The notes: generated from the letters alone by a model not told the origin. A DNA stretch of 58,895 bases from Arthrobacter sp. MYb23 (GCF_002979775.1 NZ_PCPR01000028.1:1-58895); one strand, 5' to 3'; shown: positions 39,596 through 48,858, counted from the stretch's first letter. Made by a program: numbers and translations.

Positions 39596-40800
39596 TGGCT
39601 GGACTCAACAACGTGAGCCGTGACGCCGCCGTCGTGCTTGCCTCCCCGGAGGAAGTTCATTCCGCACTGGAAGACCACCTGGAGCGCTGGAGGCCTGAAA
39701 TCCTCGATCTAAGCCACGCAATCCATGCCGATCCAGAACTGGGCGGCCAGGAGTTCAGGGCAGTCAAACGCGTTCAAAAAGTGCTCCTGAAGGCCGGGTT
39801 CACGTTTGACGAGCCACAGCCCGAGCAGCCCACGGCATTCAGTGCTCGATTCGGATCCGGCGGGCTTGTGGTGGCACTGTGCGTCGAGTACGACGCTTTG
39901 CCGGATATCGGGCATGCCTGTGGACACAACGTCAACGCAGCCAGCGCGGTGGGGGCAGCGTTGGCGCTGGCGGCGGTGGCCAATGAGCTGGACATCACCG
40001 TTAAGGTCCTGGGCACTCCAGCGGAAGAGACCACCGGGGGCAAAGTGGACCTGATGGAGGCAGGCTTCTTCGACGACGTCTCGCTGGCCATGATGGTCCA
40101 CGCCGGTGCAGCGGATGTGGTGGGTGGCTCGTCCTTGGCCATGTCCATGTGGGAGGTGCTGTTCGAGGGGCATCCGGCGCATGCGGCGGCGGCGCCGTCG
40201 GAAGGCGTGAACGCCTTGGACGCACTTGTGGTGGCGCAGTTGGCCATAGCTCTGGCCAGGCAGCAACTGCCCGCGGGTTCGATCGTGTCCCTGATCGTCA
40301 CCGAAGGCGGCAGCGCCGTCAACGTTATTCCGGAGCGTTCCAGGGCGAGCGTGGAAATGCGGGCACCCGGCATTGATCAATTGCGCGTCATCCAGGACAA
40401 AGTCCGGCGCTGCTTGGAGGCCGGTGCCCACGCGAGCGGCTGCATCCTGGACATGACGCCCAAGGGCAACGACTACGCGGAACTGCGCCAGGATTCTTAC
40501 CTGTCCACGGCCTACCAGGAAGCGATGAAAGCCAGGGGCAGGGACGTTGCGTTCAACCCCGAGCCTGTGGCCTCGACGGACATGGGAAATGTTTCGCAAC
40601 TGGTGCCGAGCATCCATCCGATGGTGGGTTACGACGTGAGTGGCGCCGCGCATCACACGGCGGAGTTCGCGGCCTTCGGAGCATCGGCAGGCGCAGATAA
40701 GGCGGTGCTGGATGGATCTTTCGGACTGGCAGCAGCGGCATGCGCCGCTGCTTTGGACCCGGCCCAACGGGAGCGCTTGCTTCGAAGGGCGCGCACCTAA
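39592..40800 (+). CDS. M20-family amidohydrolase (AbgB / amino-acid-conjugate hydrolase like)
   Basis: The 402 aa protein carries SHAIHADPELGGQEFRAV, the metal site GHACGHNVNAAS, and Glu-Glu in LGTPAEETTGG. A central dimerisation domain (about 175-300; FEGHPAHAAAAPSEGVNALDA) follows. This is the M20D pattern of enzymes cleaving N-acyl or aminobenzoyl amino acids, including auxin conjugates. It is coupled to the MFS gene and probably under the divergent Lrp-type regulator. The natural conjugate cannot be deduced. Confidence 0.9.
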   Translation: MMAGLNNVSRDAAVVLASPEEVHSALEDHLERWRPEILDLSHAIHADPELGGQEFRAVKRVQKVLLKAGFTFDEPQPEQPTAFSARFGSGGLVVALCVEYDALPDIGHACGHNVNAASAVGAALALAAVANELDITVKVLGTPAEETTGGKVDLMEAGFFDDVSLAMMVHAGAADVVGGSSLAMSMWEVLFEGHPAHAAAAPSEGVNALDALVVAQLAIALARQQLPAGSIVSLIVTEGGSAVNVIPERSRASVEMRAPGIDQLRVIQDKVRRCLEAGAHASGCILDMTPKGNDYAELRQDSYLSTAYQEAMKARGRDVAFNPEPVASTDMGNVSQLVPSIHPMVGYDVSGAAHHTAEFAAFGASAGADKAVLDGSFGLAAAACAAALDPAQRERLLRRART

Positions 40801-40889
40801 AATCGCAGAGCCCCGCCTGCTGGTCCGGCCCCTCGCCCGGGCGGACAATGAAGTCAGCACGCACGTGCGTGCCACCGCAGGGGAGAGCC

Positions 40890-42290
40890 ATGGAGATGGA
40901 TGCGAATCCTCCCGTCGGCGCAGCAATCGCTGTGCCACGGGACTCGGCGCAACGGGAACCGGTGCCACGGGGCCCAGCGCAACGGGAACCGGTGATCGAC
41001 CTTGTCCGTTTCACCTGCCTGCTCCTGGTGGTGGCGGCGCACTGCATGATGGTCAGTCCTGTCCTGCACAAGGACGGGACGGTCACTACCGGTAACGTGC
41101 TGATGGAGGCGGGCTGGTTCACCCCCGTGGCCTGGGGCCTCATGATCGTGCCTTTGTTCTTCGTCCTGGGCGGGGTGACTGGTCTGCAATCATGGCGTCG
41201 TCTGAAGGCGCACGGCGGAACTGGATTCGATTTCGCCCAATTACGGCTCCTGCGCCTGGTACGTCCGGCCATGGCTTTGCTGGCGGTCATGTGGGGAGGG
41301 CTGTGGATTGCACTGCTGCTGGGTGTCCACCCGCAGGTCATCCAGTTGATGACCGCCGGCGCCGCCATGCCACTCTGGTTCCTGGCGGCCTACCTCACGG
41401 CCCAACTCAGCATTCCCCTCATGGCCCGTTTTCACGAGCGTGCGCCATTTCTGACGTTCGCCGCCCTGGTGATCCTGATAATGACGGTCGATTCCTTGCG
41501 TGGGGCCCTTCCCGTCCTGGCGTTCGCGAACATGATCTTCGTATGGTGCGCCGTTCAGCAACTGGGGTTTTTCATGGCTGACGGCTTCTTCGAGCGCAGG
41601 AGCCGCACCTGGCTGGTGGGGGCCATCGTGTCCAGCAACCTGTTGCTGGGACTGGTGACCGGCGTGGCCGTGTACCCGGGGAACATGGTGGTGAACCTGA
41701 ACCCGCCCAATCTTTGCCTGTTGCTCTTGGGCGTTTCCCAGGCCGCGACGCTTCAGATGCTGCGGAACGGCCTTCAGTGGATTGCTGCCGCCCGTTGGAT
41801 CCGGGCAGTCATTGGCTTTGCCGGTCGGCGTTCCATGACCGTCTACTTGTGGCACCTTCCGCTCCTGGTGGGCATGTCCGGGTTGCTGCTGCTCAGCGAT
41901 GTTCCCAAGCCGCTGGCCGGGACTGCGGAGTGGTGGTGGGCGCGGATACCCGTCTTCTTCGCGGTGGTTGCCCTGTTGGCCCCTGTGGTGTGGCTTTTTG
42001 GTCGTTTGGAGAATCGTCCGACGGCGGCCAGCCACGCCCGGGGTCCGTCGCGTGCCGCTGTGGTGACGGCCGCCGTCGTGGTTTTGGTCCCGGTGGCTGA
42101 CGCCGCTTTTAACGGTTTAACGCTGGCACTGCTGGGCGGGGGAGCGGCATGCTTCGCTCTTGCCGTCCTTCTGCTGGGCAGGGTTCCGACGCCGTTGCTG
42201 CCGCCGCCGCTGCAGGACGGCGCGGAACTTCGCGCGGGGCGGTGGTGGACGTTGCCAGCGCCGGATTTACGTGCCAATCTCGAAACATGA
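40890..42290 (+). CDS. Acyltransferase 3 family membrane protein
   Basis: I use the ATG at 40890 (466 aa) behind GGGGAG; the longer frame overlaps the M20 gene. A Pro/Arg-rich N-terminus carries a twofold PRDSAQREPV / PRGPAQREPV repeat. The family opening IDLVRFTCLLLVVAAH (catalytic His) and about 10-12 membrane helices follow. Such proteins O-acylate sugars or cell-surface polymers. The GNAT gene that follows overlaps its stop codon. Substrate unknown. Confidence 0.85.
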   Translation: MEMDANPPVGAAIAVPRDSAQREPVPRGPAQREPVIDLVRFTCLLLVVAAHCMMVSPVLHKDGTVTTGNVLMEAGWFTPVAWGLMIVPLFFVLGGVTGLQSWRRLKAHGGTGFDFAQLRLLRLVRPAMALLAVMWGGLWIALLLGVHPQVIQLMTAGAAMPLWFLAAYLTAQLSIPLMARFHERAPFLTFAALVILIMTVDSLRGALPVLAFANMIFVWCAVQQLGFFMADGFFERRSRTWLVGAIVSSNLLLGLVTGVAVYPGNMVVNLNPPNLCLLLLGVSQAATLQMLRNGLQWIAAARWIRAVIGFAGRRSMTVYLWHLPLLVGMSGLLLLSDVPKPLAGTAEWWWARIPVFFAVVALLAPVVWLFGRLENRPTAASHARGPSRAAVVTAAVVVLVPVADAAFNGLTLALLGGGAACFALAVLLLGRVPTPLLPPPLQDGAELRAGRWWTLPAPDLRANLET

Positions 42291-42643
42291 CCGAGTACAC
42301 GGATTCACTGGCAGAGTCGTTCCGCCCCGGCGTCACCACGGTGCGCAATGACAAATTTCACCGCTATGAGCTGCATGTGGACGGAGAGTTGGCCGTGGTT
42401 TCGCAGTTCATGGACAAGCCCGGTCATATTGATTTCATTCACACGGAAACGAAGCCCGGGTTCAACGGCCAGGGCCTGGCAAAAGTTCTGGCGCATTTTG
42501 CGTTGGATGATGTGGTGGCGTCCGGAAAACGGATCATCCCGCATTGCCCGTACATTGCCGCGTACTTGAAGAAGCACGAGGGGTACGAACAGGACGTGGA
42601 TTGGCCTGCTGAAAAGCCGGTGGGCCAACCGAACAACGAGTAG
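42287..42643 (+). CDS. Small GNAT-like N-acetyltransferase (NATD1/YhfT-type)
   Basis: The 118 aa protein starts at the ATG overlapping the acyltransferase stop (ATGA). The segments HRYELHVDGELA, FIHTETKPGFNGQGLAKVLA and RIIPHCPYIAAYLKKH are hallmarks of the compact Gcn5-related domain in NATD1-like proteins. Its role in bacteria is unclear. Confidence 0.88.
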   Translation: MTEYTDSLAESFRPGVTTVRNDKFHRYELHVDGELAVVSQFMDKPGHIDFIHTETKPGFNGQGLAKVLAHFALDDVVASGKRIIPHCPYIAAYLKKHEGYEQDVDWPAEKPVGQPNNE

Positions 42644-42647
42644 GGCG

Positions 42648-43232
42648 TCAGCTGTTTCTTCGTTGGCCGGGGTCGGTCTCAAATGGCCAGTCCCGTCGCA
42701 TTCCGCTGAGCGAGACCAAGGCGTCGTGCTCATCGGCAATGAGCTGCCCACGGCACGTGGCGCGGACCCGCATTGCGCTGACGAGGCTTCCTCCGTGGAG
42801 ATGATCGGAGTCCGTGACCAGGTAGGAAAAGCTCCGCATTACTGATTGGCCAGGAGCCAGGAGGCTGATTTCAAGGTCGCGCTGCGAAGGTTCGGCTGTG
42901 TAGTGAAGTATCTCCATGCCTTCGTTGGTGAAGGAACGCGGTATTAGTGCGACGTCCCGCAGGTAACTACCCGAGTCATTGGTGATCCACGCCGTGAAAA
43001 TAACAGTATCGCCCGGAATGGCCCAAGGCCTGTCCGCTCCGTAAACCAAGGCGACATGCCCGGCGTTCTTCTTTCGGGTGAGCAGGCCGGACCGGCAGTG
43101 CGGCAATCCCCGGACGACGACCCTCTGAGGCCGGGGGGATCCTTTGTGGAGAGCGCGCGTCAATTTCAGGAGGGGACGGGGGCGCCGGACACCAACTTTT
43201 CCACGGCTCACCCCAGTGGTTGGGAAGGTCAT
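42648..43232 (-). CDS. DUF11-like single-domain protein
   Basis: The 194 aa frame has a basic first 60 residues without a clear signal peptide. A beta-sandwich-like domain follows: WAIPGDTVIFTAWITNDSGSY, LAPGQSVMRSFSYLVTDSDHLHGG. The 'PGdtv.f...v.N', 'L.PGqsv..s..Y.Vt..D...G' pattern matches the 118-aa repeats of the LAxTG adhesin at 45180. The start is uncertain because GAGG is only 1 nt from the ATG. It is divergent from the sigma-factor gene. It might be intracellular or a fragment of a former surface protein. Confidence 0.6.
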   Translation of the reverse strand: MTFPTTGVSRGKVGVRRPRPLLKLTRALHKGSPRPQRVVVRGLPHCRSGLLTRKKNAGHVALVYGADRPWAIPGDTVIFTAWITNDSGSYLRDVALIPRSFTNEGMEILHYTAEPSQRDLEISLLAPGQSVMRSFSYLVTDSDHLHGGSLVSAMRVRATCRGQLIADEHDALVSLSGMRRDWPFETDPGQRRNS

Positions 43233-43350
43233 GCCTCACTAGTGCACCAAAGTGGGTAATCGTGATGCCAATAATGCAAAAAGATGAGTTCTCTACAGGT
43301 ATGAAGAGGCCGATTCAAGTCACACGGCATCTGCTGTCACACTACTGTTT

Positions 43351-44985
43351 ATGGATCAAGTATTTTCGGTAAAGGGTGGTGGGGACTCCCCAGCCCTGGC
43401 ATCAGCCGCTGAAAGCGATCCCCACATCATTTCCATGGTGCGTCAGGGGGTCACGGAAGCCTTCGATGTGCTTTATGAGCGGCATTTGAAGATCGCCCAA
43501 TATGTGGCCCGCGCCCAGACGGATAACCCCAGTGACGCCGACGACGTCGTGGCTGAGGCATTCGCCACCGTCTTCCAGTTGCTGACCGAGGGCAAGGGCC
43601 CCAACGAGTTCTTCCGTTCCTATCTCCTGACCGTGGTGCGCCGCACCGCCCACGACCGGAACCGCAGGGCCCGCCGAATGCCGACGGCCGACGACGCCCT
43701 CCTGGATTCCGCCGTGCTGGACAATGACCCCGTCCTCAACCGCCTTGAGTCGAGCATCATGGCCAAGGCGTTCAAGTCCTTGCCTGAACGCTGGCAGGCC
43801 GTACTGTGGCACCTGGACATCGAAGGCCTGAAGCCGGCAGCGGCGGCTCCGCTGGTAGGGCTCACTCCCAACGGCGTTTCGTCGTTGGCCCTCCGGGCGA
43901 GGGAAGGACTGCGTCAGGCCTACCTTCAGCAGCACATCAGCCAGGCGGTGGGCGAGGGCTGCGAAGAGTACGCCAGTCAGTTGGGTAAGTACGCCCGGGG
44001 CGCCTTGAAACGTACCTCTGCGGAGCGAGTCAGGGTCCACCTGGATGGCTGTGCCAAGTGCACGGCCTTACTGATGGAACTCAATGACGTTCAGGGCGGT
44101 ATGAGGGCCATTCTGTTCCCCATGGTCACGGGCATCGCTTTCAGCCCGGTCGCTATTGCTTCACTGGGATCGGCGGCGTCACTGGGATCGGCAGCCACGA
44201 CCGGAGGGGCCGTCGTGGCGCGAGGCGTCAGCCAGGTGTGGAAATTGACGGCAGCCGTCGTGGTGGGAGCACTTGCTCTGGTGGGAGTCCTTGGATGGTT
44301 GCTTCAGTCGACTGCCGCCACCGAGTCTCCTGCGGCTGGAGACTCCGGCGAGAATGTTCCTCCCGTCCACGCAACGTCGGCTCCAACTGCAACGCCCTCG
44401 TCATCCGCGGCGCCCGCGCCGTTCACAACGCCTGGTCTCGAGGCTGCCGGGGCAGCACCGAATAGTGCGCAGATGCCCAGCGCGGAGGCGCCTGTGGCCT
44501 CTGCGTCGCAACCCGCCGCCGTCGGGATTCCACCGGAGCAAGGAAAACGCAGTGCCGTCGTGGTGGATTCCGGGACAGTATCGTCGACGACGACGCCAGC
44601 GGCTTCCGGTTCTGCCGCACCTGTAACTCAAACGGTTGATGCGACGTTCGCTTCAAGCGCCGGCCCCGCCACGTTGGAGCGGGATGTCAGCGTGGAGTTC
44701 TCGCTGGACGGCGAGGGGTCGCCCAGCACGGGTGAAGCGGTGTTTACCCTCCCGGACCAGGCGACTTTTGTGGCGGAAAGGACTGCTGCCCCGTCTGGTT
44801 GGACCTGTGCCAGCGCTGCTTCCGAGCTGCGGCAAGTCCGTTGCGTCACGTCTTCCATGGCCGCTCATGATCTTGCGTTCAGACTCGGCGTCGCCATGCC
44901 GGATGGCGCCGACGGCGGGATGTTCACCTACCAATTTGGTGGCCAAGGCATTGCCAACACCTCGTTCGCCAACGCCTATCACTAG
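43351..44985 (+). CDS. Membrane-tethered ECF sigma factor fused to zinc-finger anti-sigma and extracellular domain
   Basis: The 544 aa protein combines several modules in one chain. They are sigma region 2 (about 25-105; DADDVVAEAFATVFQLL), sigma region 4 (about 140-195; LPERWQAVLWHLDIEGL, GLTPNGVSSLALRAREGL) and a zf-HC2 segment with HLDGCAKC (His230, Cys234, Cys237). A membrane helix (about 298-318), a Ser/Ala/Pro linker and an extracellular DUF11-like beta domain (about 425-544; FVAERTAAPSGWTC) follow. The sigma part would be held at the membrane by its own anti-sigma module until released. A paralogue starts at 58031. No good ribosome site precedes the ATG. Confidence 0.85.
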   Translation: MDQVFSVKGGGDSPALASAAESDPHIISMVRQGVTEAFDVLYERHLKIAQYVARAQTDNPSDADDVVAEAFATVFQLLTEGKGPNEFFRSYLLTVVRRTAHDRNRRARRMPTADDALLDSAVLDNDPVLNRLESSIMAKAFKSLPERWQAVLWHLDIEGLKPAAAAPLVGLTPNGVSSLALRAREGLRQAYLQQHISQAVGEGCEEYASQLGKYARGALKRTSAERVRVHLDGCAKCTALLMELNDVQGGMRAILFPMVTGIAFSPVAIASLGSAASLGSAATTGGAVVARGVSQVWKLTAAVVVGALALVGVLGWLLQSTAATESPAAGDSGENVPPVHATSAPTATPSSSAAPAPFTTPGLEAAGAAPNSAQMPSAEAPVASASQPAAVGIPPEQGKRSAVVVDSGTVSSTTTPAASGSAAPVTQTVDATFASSAGPATLERDVSVEFSLDGEGSPSTGEAVFTLPDQATFVAERTAAPSGWTCASAASELRQVRCVTSSMAAHDLAFRLGVAMPDGADGGMFTYQFGGQGIANTSFANAYH

Positions 44986-45179
44986 GCCCTTAATATCCGC
45001 GGCGTGTCTCCCGTTGTGCCGGTAGATGAAGGATTCCAAAAAGTTTTTCCGATTTTCGCGTCATGATTCGACCTTTGCCTCCACATAAAATGCGGGACCC
45101 GTGTGTTTTCGGAGCCCTCGTTGGATTGATGGAACGTTCAACGACCAGGACTTTTGGTTGAGCGCACTGAGGATGACCC

Positions 45180-48125
45180 ATGAAGGACGCACGTCCACGC
45201 AAGCTTCTTGGGGCCATGATCGCTACGGCGGTGATGACGCTTGGGCTGGGTGGAGCCTTGGAACAGGCTGCCCTGGCCACGGCGCCCGGAACACCTGAAG
45301 TAGCCCAGGCAGGCACCACCATCTACGTAGAGAACTTTTCCAACGAGGACGCCACTGCCGGGGCCATCAGCATCCTGGGCTACCAAGGTGGGCCCGCAGC
45401 AGCCAATGAAACATACACAGCTGACACGCCCTATACACCGGCCGGCGGAGAATGCGACGGGTGGATCCTGAACTCCTCCACACCGTTGCCCACATCCGAT
45501 TCCGGCTGCCTCCGGAACCAGCCTGCCGGGTGGGAGCAAGTCCAGCAGATGGCGGTTGCGCTCGGGGTGGCACAAGGTCAAAGCCCGGCTCAAGCAGCTG
45601 CAAATCAGGTGTTGTCCGAATACACCAACAGTGCCTTCGGAAGTCTCGCTGCCGGTGTGCAGTTCCGTACCGAGTCCAACTCCACTCCGGCGATAGCGGG
45701 CCATTACTACGCCGCATCCGCATACTTCGCCCAAGTGAACTGCCATGCAGCACACGCAAGCCAGACCTTCAGCCTCCTCATCAACGGGACGCGGCAAGTC
45801 CTCAGTGCCGGGCTCGATCCCTGCGGCAGCAGCACCCAAGCCAGCGTGCACGTCACCAAACTTCAATCTGTTCCGTACCAGCTCCCGGTTGGAACCATCA
45901 ACCCCACCCTTGGCCTGGAACTCCGGAATGAGACCACCACCGGAGCGGGCAATGATGTGGCTTTCGACCTCCCGCAGATTGTGGACGTTACTCCGCAGCT
46001 GGACACAGCCTTTGCTCCGTCCCTTGTGGGTCCCGGGGGAACGTCCCGAATGACATTGACGGTGACCAACACGGATGAGCTGGAAGCGAAGAATGACTGG
46101 TTCTTGACTGACACCCTCCCTGCCGGACTGGTTGTGGCCTCTACCCCGCATATAGGTGGTACGTGTGAACAATCGCCGGGGACCAGCCCGATGGTTCGGA
46201 CTGCGGTGGCCGGAAGCACCTCAATTTCCGTGACCGGCGGCGATATGGCGCCGGGCATGACGTCGTGCACCATCACCGTGGACGTCACCGCTTCGGTGGA
46301 AGGTACTTACGTCAACGGTCCCGGCACTATGGTCACCAATTTGGCCCCGCCAGCGGACGCCGTCCTGACCGTGCGCGCCCCGCGGCTCCAACTGAGCACT
46401 GCTCTGAATGCGACGCGGTTGCTGAATTCGGATCAGTTCACCACTGAAATCCGGACGGGCTCGGCCAATGGGCCCCTGGTGGGCAGCAGCGCGAACTCCG
46501 CCACCACGGGTACCGGTGCCACGGTTACTGCAGGTTCCGGCACCACCGGCGAGTACGTTGCCACAGCGGACGCAACGTACTACCTCACCCAATCGGGTAC
46601 CAACCTGTCCGGCTATGACGCAACCATCACGTGTACCGACGCTTTCGGCCTTCAACCAGGCCTGCCCCACGCCGCAGCCTTCGCCGGTTCGCATGGCATA
46701 GTTCCCGTTGCCGGTGCCGACATCAGCTGTGTGGTGACCAACACGGCAAACTCATCGCCTGACATGGAATTCACTTTCTCGGCCGACGCCTCCGGGGTCC
46801 GCTCCCCGTCGGTTGCGGGGGATCGGATCAAGTATTCGTTCACGTCGAAGAACACCGGTAATGTCCCTCTGACCGGCGTCGTGATTGATGATCCAAAGGC
46901 TGGCCTTTCTGCTATCGCCTACACCTGGCCCGGCACTCCGGGTGAACTTCTTCCCGGCCAGACGGTGGTTGCGACCGCATGGTATGCCGTGACCCAAGCA
47001 GATATCGACGCCGGACACGTCGCCAACAGTGCCTCGACTACTGGGAACCCTCCCACGGGTCCGCCGGTGACTCCTCCTCCCGGCGATGCGGATACTCCCT
47101 TGGTCACGGCACCGGCCATGAAGTTCTCCGGGTCTTCGCCAGCACCAAATGCTGCGGTGTTGTCGAAGATCGGCGACATCATCACGTTCACCTTCACCTC
47201 CACCAATAGCGGCAATGTCACGCTCAAGGACGTGGGGATCGAGGCTCCGTTGGCGGGCCTTTCCGCCTTGACGTACACCTGGCCGGGCGCTCCGGGCGTG
47301 GTTCTCCCGGGCCAAACTGTGACGGCCACGGCAACATATGCGGTCACCCAGGCGGATATCGATGCCGGCCGCGCGGCCATCACTGCTACAGCCACGGGTA
47401 CTCCTCCCCGGGGACCGGCCGTTACGCCTCCGCCGAGTACAACGGATGCTCAGCTGAATGTGGTCTCGTCTCTGGAATTCCAGATCACCGGGGACGCTTC
47501 CGCGCTGGGAGACCCTACGCGGGCGGGCGAGGTGATCGTCTACACGTTCACGCTGCACAACACCGGGAGCGCGCCCCTGACGGCTGTGGTGGTAGAGCAC
47601 CAGATGCCGGGCCCAACGGATCCGGATTACTCCTGGCCCGGTGCCGAGGGAACACTGCTGCCCGGTGAAACTGTCACTGCTACCGCAAGCTATGTGGTCA
47701 CCCAGGCTGACAGCGATGCCGGAAAGGTCAGCTATTCGGCCACGGCAACAGGCACGCCTTCCTTGGGGCTGCCCGTGACCACTCCACCTGCGCGGGTTGT
47801 TGTGACCTTTCCGCCGGCCGCCGCGGAGGGGACTGCGCCCCCCGCGGCGGGTGCGGATCCTGGTTCGGCTGCGGTTCCTGGAGCAGGTACGTCTGGAGTA
47901 GGTACAACCGGAGCGGGTGCGTTCGGGGCAGGGGATGACTCCGAGTCGGACACTTCACCCTCGGGACGTGCCGATGCCCCGAGGGCTTCGGATGTCGCTG
48001 GTCAGTCTGAAGGATTCCTGGCCAGCACGGGGGTAGTCCTCACGGTGCTACCCATCGGCCTGCTGGTTGCCGCGGTGGGTCTGTTGATGGTCCTCGGCGG
48101 ACGCCGCAAGCGTTCCGGAACATAG
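45180..48125 (+). CDS. Sortase-anchored surface protein with DUF11/DUF7507-type repeats
   Basis: The 981 aa protein has a signal peptide (KLLGAMIATAVMTLGLGGAL, cleavage near ALA-TAPG). A unique N-terminal domain (about 40-270), a DUF11-like domain (about 275-400) and a further beta domain (about 405-525) follow. Three tandem repeats then start at residues 529, 647 and 765 with an exact 118-aa period, each with Y(T/S)WPG, LPG(Q/E)TV and VTQADxDAG. A Pro/Gly/Ala stalk leads to LASTG (947-951), a membrane helix and RRKR, the layout of a class E (LAxTG) sortase substrate. It sits behind the tethered sigma factor and is its likely target. Confidence 0.9.
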   Translation: MKDARPRKLLGAMIATAVMTLGLGGALEQAALATAPGTPEVAQAGTTIYVENFSNEDATAGAISILGYQGGPAAANETYTADTPYTPAGGECDGWILNSSTPLPTSDSGCLRNQPAGWEQVQQMAVALGVAQGQSPAQAAANQVLSEYTNSAFGSLAAGVQFRTESNSTPAIAGHYYAASAYFAQVNCHAAHASQTFSLLINGTRQVLSAGLDPCGSSTQASVHVTKLQSVPYQLPVGTINPTLGLELRNETTTGAGNDVAFDLPQIVDVTPQLDTAFAPSLVGPGGTSRMTLTVTNTDELEAKNDWFLTDTLPAGLVVASTPHIGGTCEQSPGTSPMVRTAVAGSTSISVTGGDMAPGMTSCTITVDVTASVEGTYVNGPGTMVTNLAPPADAVLTVRAPRLQLSTALNATRLLNSDQFTTEIRTGSANGPLVGSSANSATTGTGATVTAGSGTTGEYVATADATYYLTQSGTNLSGYDATITCTDAFGLQPGLPHAAAFAGSHGIVPVAGADISCVVTNTANSSPDMEFTFSADASGVRSPSVAGDRIKYSFTSKNTGNVPLTGVVIDDPKAGLSAIAYTWPGTPGELLPGQTVVATAWYAVTQADIDAGHVANSASTTGNPPTGPPVTPPPGDADTPLVTAPAMKFSGSSPAPNAAVLSKIGDIITFTFTSTNSGNVTLKDVGIEAPLAGLSALTYTWPGAPGVVLPGQTVTATATYAVTQADIDAGRAAITATATGTPPRGPAVTPPPSTTDAQLNVVSSLEFQITGDASALGDPTRAGEVIVYTFTLHNTGSAPLTAVVVEHQMPGPTDPDYSWPGAEGTLLPGETVTATASYVVTQADSDAGKVSYSATATGTPSLGLPVTTPPARVVVTFPPAAAEGTAPPAAGADPGSAAVPGAGTSGVGTTGAGAFGAGDDSESDTSPSGRADAPRASDVAGQSEGFLASTGVVLTVLPIGLLVAAVGLLMVLGGRRKRSGT

Positions 48126-48176
48126 GACGTAAAGTGCGCGGCGGCCAGGCCCCAACCCGCTTGCCGCGTGCTTTTC

Positions 48177-48248
48177 CAACCCAACTGAGTAGCAGTTCAC
48201 GTCGTTTTGAGCCCTCAAAACGACCTCAACTGCGACTTAGTTGGGTTG
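48177..48248. repeat. Intergenic palindromic element, family 1, copy 4 (longest)
   Basis: The terminal CAACCCAACT (48177-48186) and AGTTGGGTTG (48239-48248) are perfect complements and define the full 72-bp element. Inside, GCAGTT...CGTTTTGAG pairs with CTCAAAACG...AACTGC with a few mismatches. It lies between the convergent adhesin and small membrane protein genes. Confidence 0.88.
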
Positions 48249-48251
48249 CCG

Positions 48252-48623
48252 TTAGGCCTCGCTTGTTGGAGTAGGCCGCTTCTTTTGCCACTGCACTGCG
48301 TGCCAGAACAGCAGGCCAGCCGTCAGCAGCAGGCTGCCCAGAAGTACGTACGGGGTGTAGGACATCAACATATAGCTCAGCTGGGCAGAGGTATTGAACT
48401 GAGTCGGTCCTGCCATTCCAGCCGCAGCTTCGCTGAAGGCCCAAAACCCGAAAATCGTTAGGGCCGCGTCCAGCACCCACAACGCAATGATGAACGGGTT
48501 GACTGCAATACGCCTGCGCGCAGGGTCCGGCTGCTCGGGGACATGAGGGCTGACCGCAGGGACGGCGTTGCCGTGTTCGTCGATTTCGCGGAATCCGATG
48601 CGCTCGTGAACGTGGTCTTTCAT
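48252..48623 (-). CDS. Small two-helix membrane protein
   Basis: The 123 aa protein uses the ATG at 48623 behind GGGGGA. A hydrophilic, Pro-rich N-terminus (about 1-40) precedes two membrane helices (IIALWVLDAALTIFGFWAF and YVLLGSLLLTAGLLFWHAV). A Lys-rich tail WQKKRPTPTSEA ends the chain. It is typical of unnamed actinobacterial membrane proteins. No function is assigned. Confidence 0.7.
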   Translation of the reverse strand: MKDHVHERIGFREIDEHGNAVPAVSPHVPEQPDPARRRIAVNPFIIALWVLDAALTIFGFWAFSEAAAGMAGPTQFNTSAQLSYMLMSYTPYVLLGSLLLTAGLLFWHAVQWQKKRPTPTSEA

Positions 48624-48839
48624 GGGGTCCCCCAACCGCTGGCTGCCGATAGTCCTTGCACTCTACTCCCTGCCCTGGACGCGCCGTCGTGGCCCACGAT
48701 GGCCTCTATGAACAATTCGGTGGCCGAAAAGAGTGTCATATTTTGCACGCTAAGCAGCCCGAAGAAAAGTCAATGACGCAGTACCGGACGGTAGATCGGC
48801 GAGAAAGCGCGTTCCAAGCGAAATAGGTCACAAAAGTTT

Positions 48840-48858
48840 GACGGAAAGGCTTACCTAA
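48840..48858 (+). promoter_or_regulatory. Candidate iron box (DtxR/IdeR/DmdR type) before desA
   Basis: AGGCTTACCTAA (48847-48858) matches 11 of 12 positions of the right part of the actinobacterial iron box TTAGGTTAGGCTAACCTAA; the left part is poor. A second AGGCTTGCC follows at 48862-48870. It lies about 55-70 bp upstream of the siderophore operon, where iron-bound repressor would block transcription. Confidence 0.65.
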
